Shown here: positions 7,368 to 16,051 of the stretch, piece by piece
Layout of the letters: every line of letters begins with the position of its first letter
Position numbering within the stretch: position 1 is the stretch's first letter
Source: a bacterium
GTDB taxonomy: Bacteria > UBA4055
Assembly (NCBI GenBank): GCA_029559475.1
Contig: JAKQBN010000055.1
Span: 1 to 64,000 of the forward strand
Direction: 5' to 3'
Length of the DNA stretch: 64,000 nucleotides
Notes under the pieces: model-generated
Seen by the model: only the letters and a program-made list of their open reading frames with translations
Told to the model about the DNA's origin: nothing
Databases searched by the model: none
Position numbers and translations under genes: made by a program

Positions 7368-8156
7368 ATGTCGATCCAATTATTAAAAGAGCTTAACGGG
7401 AACAATACAGGAATATTCAGTCAATTTATCAATACGCAGAAAACATGCCCGAGGATCGCTTGGTACCCATCTGCAGGGTCAGATTTCCGAGCACTTCTTT
7501 TTTTAAGCCCGTTATACGCAAAAGCGAATCCTGCAAATTCACCAGAGCCTTCAAGCCCAGATTTATTCCTTTTTACGGATTATTTTCCTTGGGAAAATTC
7601 AAAATTTCTTGACACAGCAATTATACATGACGATGGCAGATCAAAAGTAACAGTCGAGGAAATAGAAGAACTCCCAAAGATTGATCTACCTTTACACAAA
7701 GAGATCGTAGATTTTTCGAAAATCAAGATAACAACAAACAGAGTTGTTTTTATGAATGTCCGGATTGAAAGTAAAAGCCTCGGTACTTTCAAATTTCCGA
7801 TTGTTTATATATTTTCTGAAAATGAAGCTTTCTTCTGCGAAAAAATGCTCCCCGCTAAAGCAAAAATCAGCCATATAATACATATCAGGTACGGCGGTGG
7901 CCTTGGAGGTGGAGGAAAAGCAAGGGGCGGCTGGATATCCCGAATTCTAAAACAAGTCGGTTGCGAAGTCCTTGTTTCAGATGGTCGTCATAACGAAATG
8001 GGATCAGGCGATGAATTCATGCTGAATTACTGCAAAGAAGCAAATGCTGATGACAAATTCAGCCTGAACATTATCAGAACTGTAAAAAGCGAATCATGGT
8101 CTAACTATGGCAATGTGAACTGGAATGTAGTAGCCAAATCTCAACAAACAAGTTGA
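7368..8156 (+). CDS. Hypothetical protein
   Basis: 262 residues with no family I recognise. Features seen: an N-terminal segment with CPRIAWYPSAGSDFRALLFL, a Pro/Ser-rich patch (ANSPEPSSPDLFLF), and a Gly-rich loop (HIRYGGGLGGGGKARGGW, ~175-192) followed by SDGRHNEMG. The YPSAG and GGG loops could be substrate-binding, but that is speculation. TTAGGAG lies 8 nt before ATG. Composition is close to core genes, unlike the AT-rich restriction gene that follows. Confidence 0.7.
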   Translation: MSIQLLKELNGNNTGIFSQFINTQKTCPRIAWYPSAGSDFRALLFLSPLYAKANPANSPEPSSPDLFLFTDYFPWENSKFLDTAIIHDDGRSKVTVEEIEELPKIDLPLHKEIVDFSKIKITTNRVVFMNVRIESKSLGTFKFPIVYIFSENEAFFCEKMLPAKAKISHIIHIRYGGGLGGGGKARGGWISRILKQVGCEVLVSDGRHNEMGSGDEFMLNYCKEANADDKFSLNIIRTVKSESWSNYGNVNWNVVAKSQQTS

Positions 8157-8205
8157 TATTAATAATAGTGGATAATTGAAATTATTTTAATTTAGGAGAA
8201 TGGTA

Positions 8206-11200
8206 ATGTTTAAGAATTATTTGAATGCAATAAAAGATCAGATAATTTCTGGGAATGTGCTTGAGAGAAATTTAAGAGCAGCAATTAATAATTTATTAAA
8301 TGAAATAATAAAAGAAAATAATCTGAAGCTATTATTAACTGAAGAGCCTGAAAAAAAAGAAATATTTGGCACTCCTGATTTTAAAATAACATCGTCCCAT
8401 AATATTATTGGCTATATAGAAACAAAAAAAATCGGTGAAGATTTAGATAAAATAATCAAATCCGATCAAATAAAAAAGTATCAAGAACTGTCAGATAATA
8501 TTTTATTGACTAACTATCTTGAGTGGGTATGGATAAAGGATAAAACTGTAAATAATAGGGCTGTGTTGTGTGATTTCTCAGACTTGGAGAAATCAAAATA
8601 CAAACTAGAATCAAGTAAAATTGAAGCTGTAAGTAATATTATTAGTAATTTTTTTTCACAACCACCAATAGGGATTTCAGATTCAAAGAAACTTGCAAAT
8701 GTACTTGCAATTAGAGCTAAATATCTTAAAGCATTTATTTTGGAGGAATTAGAAAATGAAGACAAAAAATCTGAGACGAGTAAATTATCTGGACTTTATT
8801 CGACATTTCGTGACTTTGTTTTTGACCAGCTTAGTTTAAGCGAGTTCGCAGATGCTTTCTCCCAAACTCTAGTCTATGGTCTTTTTTTAGCTAAGCTAAA
8901 TGCTGAAACAAACAAAATTGATCTATATAACGCAAAGAAATTTATTCCACAATCTTTTATTTTAATTAAAGAACTTGTGAATTTTCTCGATGAACTTGAT
9001 AATGAGGAATATAAGCCTATTCGTTGGATTGTTGAAGAAGTTTTGACTGTTGTTAACAATTTGGATTTAGAATCAATTTATAGCGGTTTATCTTTCAAAA
9101 CCAGAAAGAAGGACCAAGATGATTTTACAATTAAAGACCCATATGTTTATTTCTATGAAGATTTTCTGGGAGCTTACGATTCCAATTTAAGAAAATCAAA
9201 AGGTGTGTACTTTACCCCACCAGCGATAGTCAATTTTATTATCGATAGTATAGATGAAATAATAAGAAAAATGTTTGAAGTAAAGGAAGGTCTTGCGGAC
9301 CATAAAAAAATTACTGTATTAGATTTCTCCACAGGAACAGGTACATTTTTAGTGGAAATAATTCAGAAAATTTTTGAAACTTTACCTAAAGGTTCAGGTA
9401 AGCGCAAACTTTTAATTAAAGAACATATTTTAAAAAATCTTTATGGGTTCGAATATATGATTGCGCCTTACACTATCAGTCATCTTAAATTGTCACAGTA
9501 TTTAAAAGATGAAGGTTACGACTTACAAGCCGATGAACGCTTTCAAATATACCTAACTAATACACTTGTACCAATGGATGGGCAATTAAAAATTCCTCTA
9601 TTGCCCGCCTTATCAAAGGAAATTGAATCTGCACAAAAAGTGAAGGATTTCCCAGTTTTAGTAATAACTGGTAATCCACCGTATAGTATAAAGTCAAAAA
9701 ATACTGGTGACTGGATAACGCAACTTTTAAAAGGTATTGATATCTCTTCAGATGGGAAAAAAGACCATCAATTAAGCTATTATATGGTAGATGGGAAGCC
9801 CTTAAATGAGAGGCAAAATTGGTTAAGAGATGATTATGTGAAATTTATTAGTTTTGCGCAATGGAAGATGCAGAAAGTAGAGAATGGTATTATTGGCATA
9901 ATTACAAATCATACATTTTTGGATGGTATTACTTTTGGAGGGATGAGACAAAGTTTATTAAATAGTTTCGATCAAATGTTTTTTTTAGACCTTCACGGAA
10001 GTGCTAAGAAAGAAGAAAATGTTCCTGACGGCATAAGGAATGATCCGGTATTCGATATAGGGCAGGGTGTTTCTATTTCTTTTTTTATAAAAAAAAGAGG
10101 ATTAGATAAAAAGGTGTATCATGCAGATATGTGGGGCAGTCGTGTTGAAAAATATAAGCAATGCTTTGAGAACTCAATATTTACATTAGACTGGAAAGAA
10201 ATAAATCCTGTGTCTCCATATTATTTTTTTGTGCCTCGTACTGGTAATTTCAAAGAAAAATACGATACTTACTGGTCTGTTACTAAGATATTTAAGGAAT
10301 TCAGCCTACCAATAATGACTGGAAATGATCAAATAGCTATACAATTTAGGAAAGATGAAATTGAAGTCATTGTAAATGATGTAAAATCGATTACAGAAGA
10401 TGAATTAAAAAATAAATATAAAATGAATGATAAAAAAATGTCTTGGATAGTCAATTCAAAAAAAGAAATTACAATGTCAAATTTTGATGCATCTTTTTTT
10501 CAGATCGTTTCTTATCGCCCATTCGATAAAAGGATAACATATTTTACTGGCAAAAGCAATGGTTTTCATAGCCGTCCTGGTACAATTACTAAGCATATGT
10601 TGTATGAAAACATAGGAATGCTTCTTCCAAGGCAGTTGGCAAGCAAATCTTTCCAGCATGTTTTCTGCACAGGAACTATTCCTGATTATAACTGTATATC
10701 AACATCACAAAAAGAAGCAAATCAACTTTTTCCGTTGTACATTTATTACGAGGATATTATTGGAGATAAATGGCAAACAACTCGAAAATCAAATTTTACT
10801 GACGAATTTAACAAATTCATCAGTACTAAATATAAAAGTGAATTTAAGCCTGAGCAAATATTTGGATATATCTATGCCGTGTTACATAGCGAAACATACA
10901 GAGAGAAATATTTTGAATTTTTAAAAGATGAATTCGCAAAAATACCATTTGTTTCTAAAATTGATGATTTTAGAATTATATCTGAAAAAGGAACAGAATT
11001 AGTAAATGCACATTTGTTAAAATCATTTACAAAGTCAGGATTTGGTATTTTTATGGGTGAAGGTTCTAATGTTGTTGATAAGATTGAGTACAATGAGATG
11101 TCAAAAACAATATCAATGAACAAAAGTCAATGTTTTGAAAATGTACCAGTTGAAGTTTATAATTTTAAAATCGGTGGATTTAAGCCCATTTATCAATTTC

Positions 11201-11334
11201 TAAAAAGTAGAAAAGGTCGGTCATATCCTTTGACTTTAGATGAAATTGAGACTGTAGAGAACATAATAAATGTTATTGCTTTTACTATTGAGAAAATGGA
11301 AGAGATAGAGGAATTAACAAAAGATTGGATATAA
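8206..11334 (+). CDS. Type IIG/ISP-like restriction-modification enzyme
   Basis: About 1042 residues combining nuclease and adenine methyltransferase. Residues ~58-75 carry a PD-(D/E)XK core (GTPDFKI then GYIETKK). The methyltransferase has GVYFTPPAIVNFIID, motif I DFSTGTGTFLVEI (~373) and motif IV NPPY (~489). The C-terminal part resembles the target-recognition half of type ISP enzymes. No helicase motifs are visible, so it fits a compact type IIG enzyme rather than LlaGI-type ISP. ATG 8206 is preferred over 8200 because AGGAG (8194-8198) is 7 nt upstream of the former and only 1 nt from the latter. Strongly AT-rich, consistent with transfer. Confidence 0.85.
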   Translation: MFKNYLNAIKDQIISGNVLERNLRAAINNLLNEIIKENNLKLLLTEEPEKKEIFGTPDFKITSSHNIIGYIETKKIGEDLDKIIKSDQIKKYQELSDNILLTNYLEWVWIKDKTVNNRAVLCDFSDLEKSKYKLESSKIEAVSNIISNFFSQPPIGISDSKKLANVLAIRAKYLKAFILEELENEDKKSETSKLSGLYSTFRDFVFDQLSLSEFADAFSQTLVYGLFLAKLNAETNKIDLYNAKKFIPQSFILIKELVNFLDELDNEEYKPIRWIVEEVLTVVNNLDLESIYSGLSFKTRKKDQDDFTIKDPYVYFYEDFLGAYDSNLRKSKGVYFTPPAIVNFIIDSIDEIIRKMFEVKEGLADHKKITVLDFSTGTGTFLVEIIQKIFETLPKGSGKRKLLIKEHILKNLYGFEYMIAPYTISHLKLSQYLKDEGYDLQADERFQIYLTNTLVPMDGQLKIPLLPALSKEIESAQKVKDFPVLVITGNPPYSIKSKNTGDWITQLLKGIDISSDGKKDHQLSYYMVDGKPLNERQNWLRDDYVKFISFAQWKMQKVENGIIGIITNHTFLDGITFGGMRQSLLNSFDQMFFLDLHGSAKKEENVPDGIRNDPVFDIGQGVSISFFIKKRGLDKKVYHADMWGSRVEKYKQCFENSIFTLDWKEINPVSPYYFFVPRTGNFKEKYDTYWSVTKIFKEFSLPIMTGNDQIAIQFRKDEIEVIVNDVKSITEDELKNKYKMNDKKMSWIVNSKKEITMSNFDASFFQIVSYRPFDKRITYFTGKSNGFHSRPGTITKHMLYENIGMLLPRQLASKSFQHVFCTGTIPDYNCISTSQKEANQLFPLYIYYEDIIGDKWQTTRKSNFTDEFNKFISTKYKSEFKPEQIFGYIYAVLHSETYREKYFEFLKDEFAKIPFVSKIDDFRIISEKGTELVNAHLLKSFTKSGFGIFMGEGSNVVDKIEYNEMSKTISMNKSQCFENVPVEVYNFKIGGFKPIYQFLKSRKGRSYPLTLDEIETVENIINVIAFTIEKMEEIEELTKDWI

Positions 11335-11355
11335 TGAACTGGAATCTATAAAATC

Positions 11356-11802
11356 ATGATAGAAAAAATTGGTAATATAAAATGTACCGGAATCGATAAT
11401 ATTGAGCGTGATTTTATTTTGTCCAAAGAAAATGATAATTATAAAAACATAATTACATTCTATGTTTCATTACTGCCCATTATTGATATTCAACCTAATT
11501 TTTACATGGTTGTAGAAAAAGTATTCAAGCCTAACAACGCTTATAAAGTTACGATGATAAATTGTAACAATGATGAAAAATTTTGTAAAAAAGGAATTCC
11601 GGATTCTTTGTTGCCAAGAGTAGCTGATTATTTGCAAACGGAAATTATTTCAAGCTCAGGTATAAAAGAGTTTAAAAGTACTGTCGGTGAGACAAGATAT
11701 CCCGAAGCGACTACGATGTGGGAAAGATTAAGACAAAAAGGAATTGCTACATATTCGAAAAGAGAGGATATTTATACCATTGATTATAAGCTACTAAATT
11801 AA
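11356..11802 (+). CDS. Hypothetical protein next to the restriction enzyme
   Basis: 148 residues, AT-rich like its upstream neighbour and 21 nt downstream, so probably the same transcript. The C-terminal ~45 residues (SSGIKEFKSTVGETRYPEAT, then MWERLRQKGIATYSKREDIY) read like a small winged fold or an acetyltransferase-associated tail, but no family can be named. It may be an accessory of the restriction system or a passenger. Confidence 0.6.
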   Translation: MIEKIGNIKCTGIDNIERDFILSKENDNYKNIITFYVSLLPIIDIQPNFYMVVEKVFKPNNAYKVTMINCNNDEKFCKKGIPDSLLPRVADYLQTEIISSSGIKEFKSTVGETRYPEATTMWERLRQKGIATYSKREDIYTIDYKLLN

Positions 11803-11832
11803 AAAAATCGAGGCACAAAAGAGTCAGGATAA

Positions 11833-12414
11833 ATGAAGAAAAAAGATAAGTTGAAAATTATGGTATCATCCACTGTTTACGGCAGGGAGTATGAACTTGA
11901 ACAAATTTACGCTATACTTACAGGCTATGGTTACGAAGTTATCATGTCTAAGGAAGGTTCGGTTTATCTGCCTGCCGGGGCTTCTATTCCTGAGTCTTGT
12001 CTAAAGGCTGTAGAGGACTGTGATTTGTTTTTGGGTATAATATTCCCTCGTTATGGTTCAGGAATTACTCATCAGGAATTTAAAAAAGCGATTGAATTGG
12101 GTAAACCAAGATGGTTTATTGCTCATCAATATGTGAATTTTGCCAAAAATATATTGGACCAGTATATGTTTAAAAAAGACGGCACTTTGAACATATCGTT
12201 TAAATTTAAAGAAACTTCTATGTTGGATAGTGCCGATATTGTGCACATGTACAATGATGCAGTATTGAATCATTTGAAGCCTGAAGAGAGAAGATCTAAC
12301 TGGGTGCATCATTTCTTTAAAACGGATGAGATATTCACTTTTTTGAAGACGCAATTTGAACCTATCGAATCGAGGTGTGCTGAGATAGAAAAAATAAAGG
12401 GAACAAGAAAATGA
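11833..12414 (+). CDS. DUF4062 domain protein (TIR-like fold)
   Basis: 193 residues. The N terminus KIMVSSTVYGREYELEQIYA matches the DUF4062 signature (VSST near the start), followed by CLKAVEDCDLFLGIIFPRYG and THQEFKKAIELGKP. DUF4062 is a Rossmann-like domain related to TIR/STIR sensors and frequent in defence and STAND-type proteins. Here it stands alone with a short helical tail. Its stop overlaps the next start by 4 nt (ATGA), coupling it to the AlbA_2 protein. Confidence 0.8.
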   Translation: MKKKDKLKIMVSSTVYGREYELEQIYAILTGYGYEVIMSKEGSVYLPAGASIPESCLKAVEDCDLFLGIIFPRYGSGITHQEFKKAIELGKPRWFIAHQYVNFAKNILDQYMFKKDGTLNISFKFKETSMLDSADIVHMYNDAVLNHLKPEERRSNWVHHFFKTDEIFTFLKTQFEPIESRCAEIEKIKGTRK

Positions 12415-13862
12415 AAGAAAATCAAATAATCCAAAACTTGATTGCCGATGGAGAAAATGAACAGCTTGGATTCAAATCGGATGTTCTCAAAGATTCAATT
12501 GCTAAAATTATTTGCAGTTTTTTGAATTCAAAGGGCGGTACGGTTCTTATCGGTATTGATGATAAAAAAAATATTGTCGGTGTGAAAAATGCCGATAAAC
12601 TTAAAGCTGACCTCGAAAATTATCTTGTTGCTGCCATTGTACCTGAAGCCCCAGTAACAGTTTCTATAGAAAAAATTAACGGTAAAAAATTATTGCTATT
12701 AAAAGTTTGGGGCGGTTCTAAGCAGCCGTACATTTTTAACGGTAGCATTTATTATCGAAGAGGAAATATTACTCAGAAAGCTACCTCAAAAGAGATTTCA
12801 GACCTGATCCACAACAGATCAATTTCTGAAAAGAACTGGGAAAGGCAGGTATTTACAGAAGTAAGCTTGGAAGATCTTGACAGTAAATTAATTATAGAAA
12901 CGATTAAAGAATCGCATAAGAACAATAAGACTAATTTCACCGGTGATGACATTTTAAAATTCCTTATTCACTACGGGCTGTATGAAAACGGTGCTTTTAC
13001 AAAGGCTTGTGTAGTTCTATTCGCAAAAAATCCTGTAAGGTTTTTACCGCAGATCAGAGTAAGGCTGACCGAATACCCCGAATCTAAAACAGATAAAGCA
13101 TTAATTAGAGACAAGTATTTTGAAGGTAATCTTTTTAGAATAAGAGAAGATATTGAGAAATATATAAATGGCTTAGGAACAAGAAGCGTTTTTGACAAGA
13201 ATCAATGGAAACGCATTGATTTTTCTTTCCCGAAAAAAGCTTTGCAGGAAGGCGTGATAAATGCTTTAATACATCGTGATTATTCCAGCTCGACAAGCGG
13301 AGTGGCAATAAGCGTATATCCCGATACTTTTGTTATTTCAAACAGCGGTAAGTTTCCTGATGATATTCAGATAAAAGATTTAAAAAGAAACCACAGGTCG
13401 CATCCTGTTAATCCTGATATTGCCCACATAGTTTATTTGCGGGGATTCATTGATAAACTTGGCAGAGGTACGGTAAAGTTAGTTGAAGAATGCCGTAGTG
13501 CCGGATTGAAGGAACCGGTTTGGAAAGAAACTTCAGAAGGTGTGACTTTGACTTTTCATGGCCCAAAAGCACTTTCAGAGAGAAAGCAGCAAAATGAGGC
13601 TGTAAATGAGGCTGTAAATGAGGCTGTAAAAATAAGATTATGTAAGGAACTTGTTACTATTTATGTTGAAAAAGGAATAGGATTAAAGGAACTTATGATT
13701 AAATTCAATATGTCAAGAGCTACATTGCAGAGAGATATTGCAGTTTTAAAAGAATATAATTTAATAATATTTGCCGGTTCAGCTAAGACAGGTGTTTATA
13801 AATTAACCGAAGAACTGAAAGGGAAACTTGACAGTGTTCCAGCAGCGGGAAATAAAAGTTAG
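12411..13862 (+). CDS. AlbA_2/Schlafen-like putative DNA-binding ATPase
   Basis: 483 residues. N-terminal AlbA_2 domain (~15-130): ENEQLGFKSDVLKDSIAKII, then FLNSKGGTVLIGIDDKKNIVGV. The middle ~240-380 resembles the RecG-like HATPase_c_4 region (FPKKALQEGVINALIHRDYS, LGRGTVKLVEEC). A NEAVNEAVNEAV linker, encoded by three perfect 12-bp repeats, joins it to a C-terminal winged helix. Such proteins are annotated as transcriptional regulators or RecG-like. Coupled to the DUF4062 gene, it may use that partner as a sensor; function unproven. Confidence 0.85.
   Translation: MKENQIIQNLIADGENEQLGFKSDVLKDSIAKIICSFLNSKGGTVLIGIDDKKNIVGVKNADKLKADLENYLVAAIVPEAPVTVSIEKINGKKLLLLKVWGGSKQPYIFNGSIYYRRGNITQKATSKEISDLIHNRSISEKNWERQVFTEVSLEDLDSKLIIETIKESHKNNKTNFTGDDILKFLIHYGLYENGAFTKACVVLFAKNPVRFLPQIRVRLTEYPESKTDKALIRDKYFEGNLFRIREDIEKYINGLGTRSVFDKNQWKRIDFSFPKKALQEGVINALIHRDYSSSTSGVAISVYPDTFVISNSGKFPDDIQIKDLKRNHRSHPVNPDIAHIVYLRGFIDKLGRGTVKLVEECRSAGLKEPVWKETSEGVTLTFHGPKALSERKQQNEAVNEAVNEAVKIRLCKELVTIYVEKGIGLKELMIKFNMSRATLQRDIAVLKEYNLIIFAGSAKTGVYKLTEELKGKLDSVPAAGNKS
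13593..13628 (+). repeat. Three in-frame 12-bp tandem repeats
   Basis: AATGAGGCTGTA occurs three times without mismatch and encodes the NEAV linker repeat in the AlbA_2 protein. Copy number could vary without breaking the frame. NEAV linkers are common in this family. Confidence 0.8.
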
Positions 13863-13871
13863 ACAGGAAGA

Positions 13872-14303
13872 TTAGACGGGTTGAAGTCCAGTTGTACAGA
13901 CAGTAAGGTCGTAAAAAGTGGTCTGTTCTTCGCCGGATTCTGTCTTTACCGTTACGCTGTAGCCCGCGTTGATTTTGTCGGCGGACATTTTCTTCGAGAA
14001 TTCCGATAAGATGCGTTTAATGCTCTCGGTTATCTCATTGGTCTGTATAGTAAAAGAAAAGTCTTTTTTCCTTCTCACGCGCACCCATCCCTTAGCGAAC
14101 AGGCTCTTCATGATTTCTTCTCTGGCTTTTCCTTCCCAGCCGTATTTCTCATGATACTTATCGAAAGCGTCTCTGACCTCATCAGCACCAAAACCGAAAT
14201 ATTCCGGATCTGCGAGTATGGCAGATATGTGCTTGTTTTCGACCGGAGTGACTTTTCCGTCAGGGCTGATCCAGTATGCTTCTTTTGCAGTTTCGAATTC
14301 CAT
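13872..14303 (-). CDS. Hypothetical protein divergent from operator C
   Basis: 143 residues. N terminus: AYWISPDGKVTPVENKHISA; middle: GFGADEVRDAFDKYHEKYGW followed by EGKAREEIMKSLFAKGWVRV, reminiscent of small phage/plasmid proteins with a helical domain that ends in a basic strand. No family named with confidence. No clear Shine-Dalgarno is visible before ATG. It is transcribed away from the 14428 group, so operator C could affect both directions. Confidence 0.55.
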   Translation of the reverse strand: MEFETAKEAYWISPDGKVTPVENKHISAILADPEYFGFGADEVRDAFDKYHEKYGWEGKAREEIMKSLFAKGWVRVRRKKDFSFTIQTNEITESIKRILSEFSKKMSADKINAGYSVTVKTESGEEQTTFYDLTVCTTGLQPV

Positions 14304-14351
14304 GCATTAAATTTAACCGAAAAAAGAAATAAAGTCAAAAAGTTTTGAGAC

Positions 14352-14384
14352 CGCCATTATTTGGCGTTATCACTGTATTATATT
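14352..14384 (+). promoter_or_regulatory. Palindromic operator/promoter, copy C
   Basis: CGCCA-TTATT-TGGCG (14352-14366), 12-nt spacer, TATATT (14379-14384). It lies in the divergent intergenic region and precedes the 14428-17251 group containing MoxR and the HExxH/vWA protein. Confidence 0.75.
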
Positions 14385-14387
14385 ACA

Positions 14388-14420
14388 TCCGGTATCAAAA
14401 GTTGTCTAAACTTAACCGGA
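14388..14420 (+). promoter_or_regulatory. Hairpin overlapping the 14428 ribosome-binding site
   Basis: TCCGGT (14388-14393) pairs with ACCGGA (14415-14420), the latter running into the GGAGG ribosome-binding site. Inside the loop AAGTT and AACTT pair again around gtcta. The layout matches the hairpin after operator A. Confidence 0.45.
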
Positions 14421-14427
14421 GGAAAAA

Positions 14428-14700
14428 ATGGAAGATCAGGTAAAAAAAATTGACAGAAGCGTGACTTCACACGCATACATTGAGATCAGAGACCTGAGGC
14501 GGTTCGCGCTTAAAGGGAACAAAATATCGGTATTTGACAACGAAGTGCTTAAGGCTGAATACGAGTTCCAGCTGGAATTCGAGGCCGGCGGGGCATATCA
14601 GAAGATAAATTATGTAATGGCGTGCGGAGGCAAAAGCCTGATAATCAAGCTGACTACAGAAATACCAGACCTCGAGATCGAGGAGTTTCATATAACATAG
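14428..14700 (+). CDS. Small hypothetical protein
   Basis: 90 residues, predicted all-beta: alternating hydrophobics in YIEIRDLRRFALKGNKISVF, EYEFQLEFEAGG and IIKLTTEIPDLEIEEFHI. No family recognised. GGAGG lies 7 nt before ATG. First gene of the group behind operator C. Confidence 0.55.
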   Translation: MEDQVKKIDRSVTSHAYIEIRDLRRFALKGNKISVFDNEVLKAEYEFQLEFEAGGAYQKINYVMACGGKSLIIKLTTEIPDLEIEEFHIT

Positions 14701-14721
14701 AAAGCGAGGGAATAACAGAAT

Positions 14722-15015
14722 ATGAAAGTATTACAAAACATTATAGATTATCTTCTGCAGGAGAACAAAATCAAGCAGGATGATTATAATTACCTTCAGC
14801 AGAAGGGTTTTTATGTCTTAGATTATGATGATCTGGATTTTTATGATGACGGATACTGGCGCATAGTTGAACAGGAAAATGAAGATTATTGGAAGTATTA
14901 TGAGGAAGATTATAATGATATTGAATTTGAGCCTTCTTTAGCAGATAAAAGAAGAAGAAAACAGGGTAGAAGAGCCCGTTTTGAAGGACCGAAAAGAATC
15001 CGGCGGGCAGCATAA
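14722..15015 (+). CDS. Small acidic/basic bipartite hypothetical protein
   Basis: 97 residues. A helical start, a very acidic Tyr/Asp-rich middle (~30-72) and a strongly basic tail (DKRRRKQGRRARFEGPKRIR, ~75-95). Such charge separation suggests nucleic-acid or protein binding. GAGGGA precedes ATG. It ends 20 nt before the MoxR gene and is probably in the same operon. Confidence 0.55.
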   Translation: MKVLQNIIDYLLQENKIKQDDYNYLQQKGFYVLDYDDLDFYDDGYWRIVEQENEDYWKYYEEDYNDIEFEPSLADKRRRKQGRRARFEGPKRIRRAA

Positions 15016-15035
15016 ATAAGACTGGAGATAAATTT

Positions 15036-16049
15036 ATGATGGAAACGATCACTTTGAACCAGGCTAAGTCGCTGATCAAGGCTCTGGCAGCTAAAGAAAG
15101 TATATTATTGCTGTCAGCTCCCGGAGTAGGAAAATCAGATATCGTGAGGCAGGCAGCAACTGAAGCGGGTCTTGAATGCCGTTCGCTGCTCGGAACTCAG
15201 ATCGCTCCGGAAGATGTGAGCGGAATACCCCGTATAGTAAATGAACGCTCCGTATTTTGTCCTCCTCGGATCTTGTTGCCGGAAGATCCCAAGCCATTCT
15301 GTCTGTTCCTTGATGAATTTCCCGCTGCCGCACCGGATGTCCAGAAAGCACTGTACGCTTTACTTCTTGAACGCCGTCTCGGTGAACATTTACTGCCTGA
15401 AGGTACATGGGTAGTCGCCGCGGGTAACAGGCAGGAGGACAGAGCGCTTGTACGGCAGATGAGCAGCGCGCTTGTGAACAGGACTTTTGTCATGCAGGTA
15501 AGGGTGGATGTGAAGGAATGGATGATATGGGCGCAAAAGAACAAGGTCAGGCAGGAGATTTTATCGTTTATAGCATTTTTGCCCGAAGCATTGATGCGTC
15601 AGGTACCGGCAGAATCAGTTCCGTTCTCTACACCGAGAGCTTGGGCGTCTTTGTCAAATGCTCTTGATCTTGCGGAAAAAGCCGGAATTCTCGACGATGA
15701 ATTGTTTCGAGCCCTTTGTTTCGGGAGAGTATCGCCTGCCGATGCCGCTATTTTTTGTTCAATCAAAGAAATGAAAATAGATCAGTTCCTTCCGGCTGAA
15801 AAATATGTACTCGATCCTGATATGTTGCCAAAAGAGCATACTTCGCTCTGGTTCCTGCTGAACCTTATACGCAGCAGACTGTTGAAAAAAACAATTGAAT
15901 TTGAGCCTGTAGTGATAAATAAGTTTCTTATGAGCCTGCCTCAGGAACAAAGATTTGCGATGTTTGCGGACTCTGTAAAAGAATGGGGAGAGCTTGGAGC
16001 TCAGGAAGCTTTACTTGAATCGCTAAAAGAAATAACGGTGTTATCATAA
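15036..16049 (+). CDS. MoxR-type AAA+ ATPase
   Basis: 337 residues. Walker A APGVGKSD (~29-36), Walker B CLFLDEF (~90), sensor 1 VVAAGNR (~126), Arg finger region SALVNRTFVMQV (~143), and a C-terminal lid/helical extension. MoxR ATPases remodel targets together with vWA proteins, for example in metal insertion. The next gene encodes the expected vWA partner and follows directly, with MoxR ending inside the partner's likely N-terminal codons. The start could be ATG 15036 or the adjacent ATG 15039. Confidence 0.88.
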   Translation: MMETITLNQAKSLIKALAAKESILLLSAPGVGKSDIVRQAATEAGLECRSLLGTQIAPEDVSGIPRIVNERSVFCPPRILLPEDPKPFCLFLDEFPAAAPDVQKALYALLLERRLGEHLLPEGTWVVAAGNRQEDRALVRQMSSALVNRTFVMQVRVDVKEWMIWAQKNKVRQEILSFIAFLPEALMRQVPAESVPFSTPRAWASLSNALDLAEKAGILDDELFRALCFGRVSPADAAIFCSIKEMKIDQFLPAEKYVLDPDMLPKEHTSLWFLLNLIRSRLLKKTIEFEPVVINKFLMSLPQEQRFAMFADSVKEWGELGAQEALLESLKEITVLS

Positions 16050-16051
16050 AT

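Noticed and set aside
13593-13628. 12-bp repeats considered as a phase-variation tract
   Set aside because: The unit is a multiple of three, so copy changes keep the frame, and NEAV linkers are common in the family.
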